64,000 nucleotides of DNA from Paracentrotus lividus (GCA_940671915.1 CALNVZ010003425.1:37660934-37724933), one strand, 5' to 3'; counted from the stretch's first letter, positions 1 to 12,866 are shown. Notes: generated by a model not told the origin, from the letters alone. Translations and numbers: made by a program.

Positions 1-170
1 CTCATGTGAACACAGTGTCCGAGTCCTTCACTGTGACGACTGTGTGGATTTTGCCCATTTTTTCAGTCTCAGTTCTAGAAAATGTACGACAAATTGTGAC
101 CACACTGTGACATAGAGTGTTCAAATTTTGTTCACACTGTGGAACACTGGTTTTTGGATCAGGGTGGACG
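1..170. repeat. Partial CACTGTG-rich TIR element
   Basis: Dense CACTGTG/CACAGTG motifs and the phrase GACTGTGTGGATTTTGCCCA match the complete element at 29431-29686, which has GACTGTGTGGATTTGGCCCA. The copy is cut by the window edge and ends near 170 in a degenerate terminus (CTGGTTTTTGGATCAGGG). Confidence 0.5.
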
Positions 171-840
171 CCCTATGTGCTCGACATTTTCTTTAATCTA
201 ACAATAACTTTCCCCCTTTTCACTCGAAAAACAGTTTGTTTTTCATTTAATTTGATGCTTCCATGTGCCCAACATGATGCATTTTCTTCATTGGAGAAGA
301 AAGCAAGATAAGAAAAAAGAGGTTTTTTGGCGACATCCGATCGGCGCTGGCAAAATGCACGGATGTTTACAACAATTCCCTTTGGCTATCATCAAGGGTG
401 TAACGAATGTATAAAATGGAATTCAAAGTAATTTTGACCTCCAAGCCGAATGTAGCCATCTTATTGCATTCGTACTGATGATTCAATTTATTGTAGTGGT
501 TGAGTAATCCCTTCAGGGTATCTTAAACTGTTTTTATATAAATGGTGAACCATTTTGGTGAAATGGTGCGAAAGTAAAAAGGAAATAATTCACATTTGCT
601 TTATCAAAAAAGAAAATGTAACTGCTTCGATTGGTGTGCAAGGTGTTATTATTCTGAACTTGATTATTTTAATGTTTTATTTTATCTTTTGTCTTACAAA
701 GATGTGTTTAAAAATTTAAAATTGCAACCTCCATTTTTTAACAAAACTGCTCATACATTGGATTCAATTTGCCAAAGAATGGTCTTCAACTTTTTCTTTA
801 TATGCAATCAAACATCAGGCTATTTTATTAATATTCTATG
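171..840. other. No recognisable feature
   Basis: AT-rich non-coding sequence. The short open frames here lack codon structure and conserved motifs. Confidence 0.5.
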
Positions 841-845
841 AGGCT

Positions 846-1020
846 ATGCCTACTTTGTATCAGGCACTGATCCAGAGACGGACTTTTACGGGGTGTGAAA
901 GGGTACATCAATATTATCTTCTTTTTTTTCGGCCATCGGCTGTCAAGAAGTTCGACATAATACCTATAGGGGTAGGGTGTGGTCGCTCTATCGGCCCGGA
1001 AAAAATTGACAAGCAAAAAA
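846..1020. repeat. Fragment of a dispersed repeat also at 17.3 kb
   Basis: Shares CTTCGGCCATC-like, ATAGGGGTA and ATCGGCCCG blocks, in the same order, with 17318-17405. In both places a low-complexity tract follows: (AAT)n here and a C tract at 17.4 kb. Family unknown. Confidence 0.4.
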
Positions 1021-1044
1021 ATAAAAAATAAAAATAAAAAAATA

Positions 1045-1198
<154 letters not shown>

Positions 1199-2629
1199 GA
1201 TAAACAAAAAAATAAAAAAGGTCCTTAAAGCTGGTGTATAGTTTTGGGAGAAGGAAAAAATCAATTTGGATTCACAGTCAGATAATATGAAAGATTGAAT
1301 CCTATAACTATAAAGAAAATTATATTACTTGAAATGTCGTTTTAGTGTGTTTATTTCACAATATAAGTATAAAACGTGGAAAGTCGGGGACCCGACAACT
1401 TTCAGCGCACAGTCAGTGTTCACGTGAAAAACCAATGGGGATTCTCTTGTGTGGGTGATACACATTTATCGTTACGTACCACAGTGGGCCAGAATCCTCT
1501 CAAACTGCGCCAAAACCCTTGTCTCACCGGAAAAGTTCGTAAAAGACGTCTTTTTAAGGTTCTGAGACCGGTAAAATTCGATTAGAGCAATTTCAAATCC
1601 ATTTGAAGTCCTCAAAATACCGTTTCTAATTGGACATACAAATTATTAACAAATTCATTGTACTTTGACATGTGTTATTTGTATGGTGTTTCGAAACAAA
1701 AGAAAGACAATGAGAGTATTTTCAAATTTCTATGACGTCATTGAAATACCGATTTCTGATTGGTTAAGGCAGATTTCGTCATAACATGTTCTTATTCATG
1801 TTATTTGGATTTCCAAATAATATGAATAAGAACCACAATTACTGTCTAAGTAAGTGAGATATTTACATAGGAGAGGGGTTCTATCGGGAACAAAAGTAGA
1901 GAATAAAAGTGTTTTCTAAATTCTAAAAACGTGGAATTTTCCCCATTATTTGGTCATTTTTCAAGAATAACTTCAGAGTTGAATAAAGGTTTGTCTTTAA
2001 ACTCTGGGATTAGTTCAAATAACTCTTCCGAGACAGGCAAGTGAAATTTCAAGATCAGACAACCCGTTTAGCAAAAATTGTTTAAAAACAACAACATTGT
2101 AATTTACACATAATGTAGCATGACATATTACGGGAAATGGTTCTAAAAGTAAAAAAAAGAATAGTAATTTTTGCTATTTGCTTCATATGCCTTCATTCAT
2201 TGCTATTTACAGCAAAAAGACTGAAACTCAATAACACCAAATCATAACGTGACGTTGTGTCTATAGATATGGAAATGATTTTGTCGATTTTGATGACAAC
2301 TTGCAAACGTCCCTGTCTGCACGGGGCGCCTGAATATCAGCAGATAAATATAATCAGCTGCGGGTCAAGCACTTCACAAAACCACTTGAACGGTCACGAT
2401 ACCGGATATCCTAATTCAAATCTGCCAACCTCCCTTCTAATTATCTAGGTCACGTGATCAATCATGTGTCTCCATGAATAGACCGATAGGACACGGCGCC
2501 GAGCACAATGCATTTACCTATGAGAAAAATGGTAGGCAGTTGATGTTTTGTTATGATCTGTAACATCATTGATTGGAAAAGAGCTCTGTTTTAATAAATT
2601 ATTCACATCGCATTAAGGGTTGTTTTACG
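1199..2629. other. No gene seen; contains one strong hairpin
   Basis: Non-coding sequence apart from the near-perfect palindrome listed at 1788-1833. No splice-flanked open frame was found. Confidence 0.5.
1788..1833. repeat. Near-perfect 46-bp palindrome (hairpin)
   Basis: Arms GTTCTTATTCATGTTATTTG and the complement CAAATAATATGAATAAGAAC pair over 22 bp with one mismatch and a 2-nt centre. It could be the core of a small MITE; no terminal repeats beyond it were recognised. Confidence 0.8.
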
Positions 2630-2835
2630 AGGCTTGCTACGATCGTCTGCGTTCGCGGAGCGGGGATGGAGCGGGGATGGCCGCACCCTTTCGGGAACAC
2701 CGGGGGGGGGGCTTTCACGAAAGGGTGGGTTGAGGAGGAGAAAAATTAACGCACCCATTCGGGAACACCGGGGGGGCTTTTCTCGAAAGGCTGTGTTTAG
2801 TAGTTTTCTGAACCAGTCGTTTTTTGAAATAATAA
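2630..2835 (-). repeat. Fragment of the S repeat (inverted)
   Basis: Reads as the reverse complement of about 5700-5885 and 9330-9520. Shared words include GATCGTCTGCGTTCG, G-runs and ACGAAAGGGTG. It shows the S repeat is a genuine dispersed family as well as being locally duplicated. Confidence 0.65.
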
Positions 2836-2851
2836 CAATATAATATTAATA

Positions 2852-3878
2852 CATATCAATTCTAGTTGTAAACTTAAGGGGAAGAGGGCGCTATCACTCT
2901 ACGCAAAGCGAACGCGGCCATAGACTTTTTGTATTTTGCACAGTTTTTTCACTTTGTTTTCTTGATTATGGCGAGCAACTACCTTTTCAAAGAAATGATC
3001 AACTTGAATAAGTACGCTAAGAGTCTGAATTTTTCAAAAATAGGAATAACTTATTGCAAAGGGGAAAAAAAGTCCTGTCACTTGTGTCAATTCGAAATCC
3101 TAGTAAGATAAAATTCCTGTACAATATGGCCAATTTTGCTCTCAAAATAGCTCATACGCTGCATAGTCATCTTCCTCGATTACGCATAATTATATTACAC
3201 CTTAATGATCAAGCAGTTTTTAAAAGCTTGAATTTTCAACTTTCCAAATATGGTACATTCATTTCGATTGGTTAAAAAAAAGTTCTGTCACTTTGAACAT
3301 TATCACAAATGAATCTTTACTCGATGGGTCAATATTTCCGCATATCACATGCATATCGCATGTGGACGGCGTCTTCGCAAGATGTGACAAGATCACTATT
3401 TATATACACAATCGTTAGGAACATAAATCTATGTGAAATAAAGATTCTGATTACAACTTTAGCACAATGGTGTTATAGGCTTGCCAAAATGTATTTTTCC
3501 CCAATCTGGTCTGAAGCATCTACCTACGAAAAACTATGATAAAAGTTCAATTATTTATTTTATGTCCATGACTAATTTCCTCGAACGGATCGACTGACAA
3601 TTCCATTTTACCGACAGGGAAGTTTTCTTAGGCGAGTTTTTGTACGCTAAGTAATAATTGCATGCAGTTGTCAATCGGTCGCTTCCCGCCGTTAGCGCGG
3701 GTTTTGTTGACATTAATGTAGAGCCGTATAATTTTCTGCGCGGCTAAGCTGCATGTATTTCCACTAAACTCATGAATGTAATTTTGCGTTTCCCCTCCTC
3801 AAATAATGGACGCGTCTTTATGTTAAGATTTAATGTCATACGTTAGATTTACATTTCACGTGGAGTAGAATTGATATG
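2852..3878 (+). mobile_element. About 1-kb TIR element, copy 1
   Basis: Ends read CATATCAATTCTAGTTGTAA and, on the other side, TAGAATTGATATG, forming inverted termini of at least 13 bp. A second copy in opposite orientation lies at 37572-38537 and aligns through the whole body, for example at the TAAGTACGCTAAGAGTCTGA block and the GGAAGT-TTCTTA block. It has no transposase-like ORF, so it is a non-autonomous DNA transposon of unknown superfamily. Confidence 0.75.
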
Positions 3879-3881
3879 GAT

Positions 3882-3935
3882 TATAATAATAATAATAATA
3901 ATACCCAATATATGTATCGCGCCTTTCCCAAATAT
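3882..3935. repeat. (AAT)n with GCGCC motif
   Basis: Short AAT run followed by TGTATCGCGCCTTTCCC. A similar run-plus-motif occurs at 63795-63850. Possibly the tail of a retroposon; low certainty. Confidence 0.4.
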
Positions 3936-4326
3936 AATAGGAGAAATAGAGAAGAGCTTGCATTTTTGTTGATTTTGAAGTTCATAATTCTAGAACCCCC
4001 AAGCATTATAAAACAATTGAATTAAGAGATATAGCGTGTTTTCTATTCTGAATAAATTCACATTTGCATAGATCTAGAAGTTTAGAAGCTCCGTCCAACC
4101 AGCCTTAAAGGAGGAGTCCGGGCTGAAATTTTTGTACAATTAAGTAAAATTCATCAAGCACAACACAGAAAATTTCATCAAAATTGGATGAAAAATGCAT
4201 TTTTTTTAGGTCTTGATTTTTTTGTAAAACAGTTCTTGGCAATTGTCTCATTGTCTCATTTGAATATTCAAATGAGCAAACTGATGATGTCACAGTCCCC
4301 CTACTTAAATATAGTTACAAGACAGT

Positions 4327-6668
4327 GACCTCGCCTCGGCTTTCAGCTACTTTAATACTCAAAATATTTGAATAGAATTAAAAATACCAGAAATGCCCCT
4401 TTAATTATTCAATATATCTTTAAACCCCCAACTTTCTGGCTCGCGCTTCGCGCTCGCTTTGCTTTTTTCGATTAATAAATACAATACAAACATTCTTAAA
4501 ATTAAAGCATCATTATTTAAATGCTATTTTTAGGGCGCTCCCCTATTCATCCGATTCATATTCTCTTTATGCCTCTGGTCTCAATGCCCCCTTTTCAGAA
4601 AAATGCCCGTTTTCCATCGTGACCCCCCCCCCACTTTCAAATTCGTTCTACCGTAAAAATAAAATGGTTTAATTCCCAGTTTAGGTCAGTATAGCCTATA
4701 ATATCGGGATTTTTTAACTCGCGATCGCGCTCGTTTGTCGCTCCGCTCGCAACATTTTTTTTTAAGGGCCCCCCCCCCTCTGGAAATCCTGGATCCGCGC
4801 CTGCCATACATTCGTGATTTTGCCATTTCAGCCCCCCCCCCCCACGATAAACGATCGGATACAATTGCGAAATAAATTATTTAGTTTGAGTGATAACGGA
4901 CCAATTTTAGAAATGAATTATTCTTCACCGGAAGAATTCGCCGCTGAAATAAATTTTGCATTAAATAAAGACAGAACAGAAACAATTGCGGAAGAAATTA
5001 TTTAGTTATGACTGTTAAACGGCCCGACTTTAGAAGCGAAACTCAATCTTTTATCAGTAAGTCCCCTTGATAATTTTGTGAAATAAATTCTCCAAAACAA
5101 AATTAACAGCAGATGTCTGTTAAATAATAACCCCTCCCCCGCCCCCCCCCCCCCCCCACCCCCCCCCCCCGCCCGCCCCCAAAAAAATCCCCTTATCTGG
5201 AGTATTCAGTCCCAACTATCTTAATCCATTCGCTCTAGCAGTAAAGCTCAATTTTCAGAATAACTAACCTTTTTATTTCGAAACGACTATCATTTCGGAA
5301 ACAACTTATTCTATTTCGGAATAACAACCTTTTTTTCCATTTCGGAATAAGAACGAACTTTCTGATTTTCGGAATAACGAACTTTCTATTTCGGATACGA
5401 ACCTTTCGTAATTTCAGAAATAACGAACCTTCATTTCGAATATACGAACCATTTTTCTATGGAAAACCGAACCTTCAAATAACGAACCACTACCCCCCCC
5501 CCCTGCGAACTACCGACCCCGCACCCGCGGCGACATCGACCAGGGACTATGTCGCTATAGCGCTATGGGGGGGGGGGGGGGGTCTTATTATAACTTCAAT
5601 ATCAACAACAAAATCGAAGCTCTCCTCTTTTTTCTCTATTATAATCTATTATTTAATGATAATTCTTCAAAAAAACGACTTGTTCAGAAATACCTAACAC
5701 CCCTCGAGAAAAGCCCCCCCCCCCCCCCCCGGTGTCCCGAAGTGGAGCCGTTAATTTACTCCCCACCCTACCCACCCTTACGAAAAACCCGCCCCCCCCC
5801 CCCCCCCCCGCCGTGTTCACGAAAGGTCGGCCATCCCGCGCTCCACCCCCGCTCCCGAACGCAGACGATCGTTGCAAGCCGTTTTACGATCAGGGTACAC
5901 CGTCAAAAATTGCCTTCTGTGCACCATAAAAAGAATAAAGTTATGGTAATATCAATCTACGATGGCAAGCTATTGGGCACTGCTAGAGCACCTTACAAGA
6001 GAAAAATAAATTATGAAATACAAATTACTTCTAAAAATGACCATTATATGCATTTAGGGCAAAATTACTGTCTCTTTTTATTTTTTCTGATTTCAGCCTG
6101 CGTATCTTGATTGTTAGCAATCATTCGGCTTGCTTTTCCTATCAGAATTGACTACTAAATGCGATTGTTTAAAAAACTGAAAACCCCAGGAATTTAAGTT
6201 AATTGGATTTTTGTGAGCATTAACCAAAATGGGTGCCAATTCTGTCAAAAATGTCCTCTCGAAATCGTGGTTTTACGCATAGTTAGAATCACTTGATGAA
6301 CATTTTTTGTCTGTAAGAACCTTTATATATGCCACAAACTTATAATGTTTACTTCACCCACATCCATTATTTTCAAACAGTTCACGTTACAACGTTGTCA
6401 AATCACGTTCTGTCAAAAAATGTCCTCCGAAAAATAAACAATTGACTTTACGTATAATAAAAAGTTTGAACCCTATAGAAAAATAAGTTGTGACCTCATC
6501 CTCCAAATTTAAAGCAAATCATTTTACTTGTTAGAAAACATACACAAAAATTGAGGGAAAAACAAAGCACTTTTGTTTTGTCCAGTGAGACATAATTGGC
6601 TGTACTCCTGATCGTAAACACCCTTTAATGTGTTCTAATGTCATCTGGGTTTATGACAGTTGAAAACT
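4327..6668. repeat. S repeat, copy 1 (2.3 kb)
   Basis: Aligns end to end with 7907-10312 with many single-base indels. It contains, in order: a GCTCGCGCTTCGCGCTCGC block, C-runs, the phrase GGATCCGCGCCTGCCATACA, tandem CGGAATAACGAACC units (about 5262-5490), more C/G runs and an AT-rich 3' part. It stops exactly at the N gap. Open frames in it are C-run artefacts. It is either a dispersed element or, in this arrangement, an assembly duplicate. Confidence 0.85.
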
Positions 6669-6693
6669 NNNNNNNNNNNNNNNNNNNNNNNNN
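6669..6693. other. Assembly gap (25 N)
   Basis: Exactly 25 N, a fixed-size placeholder rather than a measured gap. It follows GACAGTTGAAAACT, the same point at which copy S2 runs on into poly-A at 10313. Confidence 0.99.
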
Positions 6694-7077
6694 TACTTCT
6701 TGTGTATTTTATTATATGAAACCTATTTATCTCATTTTTTCATATATTGCGTATACAGAAAATCTGTCCCTCATATACTGAAATAAGTAAAGCACTTGTG
6801 ACCTTGAACATTCCAACAAGGATTAATCCGTGTTTTTATGTCCTTGGGGCAGAAATCTTGATAATGGTATTTCATACAATAAAACAAAAAAGTAGGGGGA
6901 CTGAGACATCATCAGTTTGCCAATTTGAAGAACTGTTTCCTAAAAAATTCAAAACCTAAGAAAATTTATAACTTTGCTATTTCTTATCCGATTTTGATGA
7001 ATTTTCAGTGTTGTGCTTTTCCGATTTTTTTACTTTATTTCTTATAATGCAAACTCCAGCCCGGATGAGTCCTTTAA

Positions 7078-7906
7078 ATAGAAAAGTAGCATTTTTGTTG
7101 ATATTTGAGCCGTGAGGCACGGACGCTTGTAGTTGGACACAGACACACATACTTGACCCCTTTTTTATATTTTGATAACCGAGCGGTTATCAAAAATCAT
7201 AGACGAATGTGACTGGAGGAGACTCGGGGCGCGCCCCTCCACTCCAGTCTCATGCAAAGTCTTAATTTCGTGCAATCTGGCAATACATAGAAAGGAACCA
7301 AAGAAAGTCCAAAACATCGTCGAAGAATGGAGGGGTGAAAGTAGGGAAAACAATGCTTCTCGAACGGAGTCCATGATATGAGATGATTTTATTTCAGACA
7401 CAATTCTTCCGCAGACAGATGCAAGTTTTAAGTTTACGCGGAGGGAAAGTGTGTTGCGTTTTTGATGTTGAAGAACAAAAGAGACCTGCGTTTTATGATA
7501 ATTGCCGACATGCGCGCGTATGACATATTTTTAATGTAGATTACGCGGCGCTTTGATTAGTCGGAAAATTTGTAAACAACTCAACAGTTGTTCTCTATTT
7601 TAAATGCATTCTCCCACGATTGGCTCAGGTATACAATTTGACGCAAGGGTTGCTATCTTTTTATTCTCAGTTCGACATAATTATATTGCAAGATTTCTAA
7701 CATGACACCAAGTAATCAAACATTAATTTAATCCTCTAATTCTTTCTTCTTTCTTTGTCATTTCTTTTTTTTTCTTCTTGTAATTTAAGATCAAGACTGG
7801 GGCGACTCCGCCCTATATCGACGATATATTTAAGCCTATTGGAGCGGCCGCATTCATGGCATCACTCCGAACTTGAGCTGGGGTGGGGCGGGGGTAGTAC
7901 AACATG
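7078..7906. other. No recognisable gene
   Basis: Contains an imperfect 20-bp palindrome TGATAACCGAGCGGTTATCA (7173-7192) and a CT-rich stretch near 7740-7780. The overlapping open frames on both strands at 7165-7401 have no recognisable motif. Confidence 0.45.
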
Positions 7907-10312
7907 GACCTGCCTCGGCTTTCAGCTACTTTAATACTCAAATAATTTGAATAAGAATTAAAAATACCAGAAAGTGCCCCTTTAATTATTCAATATATCT
8001 TTAAACCCCCAACTTTCTGGCTCGCGCTTCGCGCTCGCTTTGCTTTTTTGTCATTATTGAAATACAAAACACATTCTTAAAATTAAAAGCATCAATTAAA
8101 ATGCTATTTTTAGGGCGCTCCCCCTATTCATTCGAATCCATTTCTCTTTATGCCTCTGGTCTCAATTGCCCCCTTTTCAGGAAAATGCCCGTTTTCCATC
8201 GTGAACCCCCCCCCCACTTTCAAATTCGTTCTACCGTAAAAATAAAATGGTTTAAATTCCCAGTTTAGGTCAGTATGGCCTTAATATCGGGAGTTTTTTA
8301 AACTCGCGATTCGCGCTCGTTGGTCGCTCCGCTCGCAACATTTTTTTTTAAGTGGGCCCCCCCCCCTCTGGAAAATCCTGGATCCGCGCCTGCCATACAT
8401 TCGTGATTTTAAGCCATTTCAGCCCCCCCCCCCCCACCGAATAACGATCGGATACAATTGCGAAATAAATTAATTTAGTTATGAGTGATAACGGACCAAT
8501 TTTAGAAATGAACTTATTCTTCACCGGAAGAATTCGCCGCTGAAATAAATTTTGCATTAAATAAAGACAGAACGAAACAATTGCGGAAGAAATTATTTAG
8601 TTATGGACTGTTAAACGCCCGACTTTAGAAGCGAAACTAATTCTTTATCAGTAGAAGTCGCCCTTGATAATTTTGTGAAATAAATTCTCCAAAAATCAAA
8701 ATTTAACAGCAGATGCTGTTAAATAATGACACCCCTCCCCCCCCGGCCCCCCCCCGGCCCCCCCCCCCCGGCCCCCCCAAAAAATTCCCCTTATCTGGAG
8801 GTTATTCAGTCCCAACTATCTTAATCCATTCGCTCTAGCAGTAATAGCTCAATTTTCAGAATAACTAACCTTTTCTATTTTCGGAATAACGAACCTTATT
8901 CTATTATCGGAAAACAAACCTTATTCTATTTTCGGAATAACGAACTTTTCTATTTTCGGAATAACGAACCTTTTCTATTTCGGAATACGAACCTTGTTTA
9001 TTTTCGGAATAACGAACCTTTCATTTTCGGAATAACGAACCTTGTTCTATTTTCGGAATAACGAACCTTTTTCTATTTTAGGAATAACGAACCTTCGAAT
9101 AACGAACACTACCCCCCCCCCTGCGAACTACCGACCCGCAGCGCGGCCGCGGGACTATCGGACCAGGGGACTATTCGGCTATAGCCGCTTGGGGGGGGGG
9201 GGGGGGTCTTAAGTTATGAACTTCAATATCAACAACAAAAATGCAAGCTCTCCTCTTTTTCTCCTATTATAATCTATTATTTAATGATAATTTTCATAAA
9301 AACGACTTGTTCAGAAAACTACTAAAACCAGCCTCGAGAAAAGCCCCCCCCCCCCCCCCCGGTGTTTCCCGAATGGAGCGTTAATTTTACTCCCCACCTC
9401 ACCCACCCTTTCGAAGAAAGCCCCCCCCCCCCCCCCCCCCCCCCCGTGTTCACGAAAGGGTGCGGCCATCCCGCGCTCCACCCCGCTTCGCGAACGCAGA
9501 CGATCGTTGCAAGCCGTTTTACGTCAGGGTACACCGTCAAAAAATTGCCTTCTGTGCACCATAAAAAAGAAATAAGTTATGGTAATTCAGATCTACGATG
9601 GCAGCTATTGGCACTGCTAGAGACCTTACAAGAGAAAAAATAAATTATGAAATACAAATTACTCTAAAAATGGACCATTATATTGCATTTAGGGCAAAAT
9701 TACTGTCTCATTTTTATTTTTTTCGATTCGAGCCTGCGCATCTTGATTGTTAGCAATCATTCGCTTGCTTTTCCTATCAGAATTGACTACTGAAATGCGA
9801 TTGTTTAAAAAACTGAAAACCCCAGAAATTAGAGTTAATTGGATTTTTGTGAGCATTACCAAAATGGGTGCCAATTCTGTCAAAAATGTCTCTCCGAAAT
9901 CGGTGTTTTTTACGCATAGTTAGAATCACTGATGAACATTTTTTTTTGTCGTAAGAACACTTGTATATATGCCACAAACTTATAATGTTTACCTTCACCC
10001 ACATCCATTTATTTCAAACAGTTCACGTTACAACGTTGTCAAATCACGTTCTGTCAAAAATGTTCCTCTCCGAAAAATGAAGCAATTGACTTTACGTATA
10101 ATAAAAAGTTTGAACCCCTTATAGAAAAATAAGTGTGACCTCATGCCTCCAAATTAAAAGCAAATCATTTTACTTGTCTAGAAAACATACACAAAATTGA
10201 GGGAAAACAAAGCACTTTTTGTTTGGTCCAGTGAGACAAAATGGTCGTACCCTGATCGTAAGAACAACCCTTAATGTTCTAATGTCATCTGGTGTTATGA
10301 CAGTTGAAAACT
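7907..10312. repeat. S repeat, copy 2 (2.4 kb)
   Basis: Second copy of 4327-6668 in the same orientation, 3.58 kb downstream. Differences are dominated by 1-2 base indels, many at homopolymers. Tandem CGGAATAACGAACC-type units lie at about 8870-9105. The copy runs directly into R1. Confidence 0.85.
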
Positions 10313-10806
10313 AAAAAAAAAAAAAAAAAGCAACAACAACAAATAAATGATAAAAGTAAATGAAAAATAGATAAATAACCAAACATTCAGAATACAAAAA
10401 ATCTAACCTTTTCTAAGAGAAGACTTGATTCATTCCCCGAATTCGTTGTATTATTGAGGGCAGTGCAAAATGCAATCATTGAGCAAAATAAACTATCAAT
10501 GATCCGGCATTATTAGCGCTTTATTACCAGTGTAGAGTATACAACTCCAATAATACACAACGCAGGAATATGATAAATCCATCCCACATCTGTTTTTGTT
10601 ACTCGAAGAAATCAAGCACAAGTAAGCTTGTATTGATTTTTATAAGACAACTTTTTTTTTCTTGGTACATTTTCATTGAACATACGTGTAACAATCAATA
10701 CATAATTAGATAGGCCAAATCAATAATGATGTCCTAAAACAATGGATTCGTTCCTTCAATAATATGCTTCCGATGCTTGTTTGACTTATTTCTTCCTATC
10801 ATTGAC

Positions 10807-10838
<32 letters not shown>

Positions 10839-11058
10839 ATAAAAAAGATGATTTAATAACAACAACATTAAACGAGGAGAAAACATAACCTTAGGAAATC
10901 ATCATCTTTTTGTTTATTGTTTTGCTTGTGATAAAATTTTCATATAATTCTAAAATCCACTTATTCAAAGTATCATATTATAGACATACAAGAACGGAAA
11001 ATTGAGTTTATTATCCCGAAAGGAATATACTCCGATCTTCAATCAACAATCGACTTTG
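10313..11058. repeat. R repeat, copy 1
   Basis: Starts with poly-A then GCAACAACAACAAATAAATG and ends AATCAACAATCGACTTTG. The same start and end recur at 11073-11830. The poly-A runs differ in length between copies. Non-coding. Confidence 0.85.
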
Positions 11059-11072
11059 TATCTCTCTTCTTT

Positions 11073-11830
11073 TAAAAAAAAAAAAAAAAGCAACAACAAC
11101 AAATAAATGAATAAAAGTAAATGAAAAATAGATAAATACCAAACATCAGAATACAAAAAATCTAACACTTTTCATAAAGAAGACTTGATTCATTTTCCCC
11201 GAATTTCGTTGTATTATTGAGGGCAGTGCAAAATGCATCATTGAGCAAAATTAAACTATCAATGATCCGGCATTATTAGCGTCTTTTTAACCAGTGTAGA
11301 GTATACAACTCCAAAAAGATACACAAAGCGCAGGAATATGTAAATCCATACCCACAGTCTGTTTTTGTTACTCGAAAGAAACATCAAGCACAGTAAGCTT
11401 GTGATTGATTTTTATATAGACAACTTTTTTTTCTTGTACATTTTCATTGATACATACTGTACAATCAATACATTAATTAGATAGGCAATCAATAATGATG
11501 TCCTAAAACAAGGATTCTAGTTCCTTCAAATAATATGCTTCTCGATGTCTTGTTTGATGTTATTTTCTTCCATATCCTTGACCAAAAAAAAAAAAAAAAA
11601 AAACATAAAAAAGATGAATTTTAATAACAACTAACATTAAAACGAGGAAAAACATACTCTTAGGAAATCATCATCTTTTTGTTTTATTGTTTTGCTTGTG
11701 AATAAAATGTTTCTATAATTCTAAAATCACTATTTCATAAGATCAATATTCTAAGCATACAACGAACGGAAAATTGAGTTTATTATCCCGAAAGGAATAT
11801 ACTCCGATCTTCAATCAACAATCGACTTTG
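11073..11830. repeat. R repeat, copy 2
   Basis: Tandem copy of 10313-11058 with frequent one-base indels. Sequence after it (TTTTAAGTGACATTTTGTGC) is unique. The spacing and error type suggest that one copy is an unpolished long-read duplicate. Confidence 0.85.
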
Positions 11831-12223
11831 TTTTAAGTGACATTTTGTGCTGAAATTCACGGAATTGATCCCAAAATATCGAGATTGAACATATAATCAC
11901 TCGAAATTTTGAAACAGACATGTTTATCGATAGACAAATATAGTTAAGACACAAGAAGCTAAGGAAACTGACCCAACTTCAGCTTGTGCGTTTTGAACTC
12001 ACCCGGTTTTGAATTCCGTAAATCTAAGAATAAATGCATCTATACTCCAGGATTTCAGTGGTCATTCAATTTGGGAGTTCAAATCATCTTTGAATTATTT
12101 TTAATTTTTTTCTGACTTTTTTCTGTTTCATTTTATACCTTACTATCTTTCCCGTTTCATTCTGCCTGGGAACATGTATCATAAGCTCTACGAGTTTGTA
12201 TCTCTATGGGCATTTCCACGGTG

Positions 12224-12600
12224 TTACTCACGTTACATTTAAAGGAATATTTACTTTTTCCATGAGCTCTGAATATTTACATGCATTCCCAAGACATTAT
12301 CATGTTTGCACACCATCCAGTAGATAAGTTGAGCTATACATTTTTTTTTAGGCCGAAAATTTGTTTGATTTTGTTGAACGCGCCAAAATATGTTGGCTAC
12401 TCACGCTACATTTTTGGACAGCGATTTGGAAGTTGATAGATTTAGAAGTGTCCAAAATCTGGGGTGTTGAAAGAAAGAAACCGATTATGTTTGATTGCGA
12501 CAAACATTATTGGTGAAAGAAATATTCTAAGAGAAATAGTTTTTTTTGTGTATGAGACAGGAAATGTTACTCACGTTACGATTACTCACGTCACATTTAG
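12224..12600. repeat. Reiterated ACTCACGTTACATTT motif region
   Basis: TTACTCACGTTACATTT near 12224, CTACTCACGCTACATTTTTG near 12399, and the pair TTACTCACGTTACGA / TTACTCACGTCACATTT near 12567-12598. The spacing (one, one, pair) resembles the internal motif layout of the long TIR elements at 12.9 and 35.1 kb, but no matching terminal repeats were found. Confidence 0.5.
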
Positions 12601-12708
12601 TCCGGTGTCATTTCCCACTTTTTTAATAGACAAATTGTCACACAGACCTTGGAATGTGGATATGCATTTTTTTCTAGATATCGAAAATTTTTTGGCGAAA
12701 TGATCAAG

Positions 12709-12866
12709 GAACTTTTTTTTTTTTTGTCTCCGGTCGCATTTGTGATTTTAGTGAAGATTAAGATCTCAGGAAAATAGGGAAACAAGCCCCCCCCCCCCAA
12801 AAAAAAAGAAAAAAAAAAAAGAAGAAAAAAAAAAGCAAAACAAAAACAAAAAACAACAACAAACAA
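12709..12866. repeat. Homopolymer and A-rich tract
   Basis: T-run at 12712-12725, C-run at 12787-12798 and an A-rich stretch to 12866. Low complexity only. Confidence 0.9.

Larger units (their letters stand above)
4109..7073. mobile_element. TTAA-flanked palindromic MITE split by the S1 insertion
   Basis: TTAA at 4105-4108 and 7074-7077 bracket termini AGGAGGAGTCCGGGCTG and (complement of the right end) AGGACTCATCCGGGCTG. The left arm, about 4109-4310, and the right arm, about 6885-7073, are inverted repeats of each other (for example GATGATGTCACAGTCCCCCT against AGGGGGACTGAGACATCATC). The arms are separated by S1 and the N gap. TTAA duplications are typical of the piggyBac and Kolobok superfamilies; which one applies is not decided here. 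Confidence 0.7.

Noticed and set aside
5565..6110. 181-codon frame with Pro-rich stretches
   Set aside because: It arises from C and G runs in the S repeat; copy S2 does not keep the frame.
12464..12703. 79-codon frame
   Set aside because: It covers the reiterated ACTCACGTTAC motifs (VTHVTITHVTF) and has no domain.
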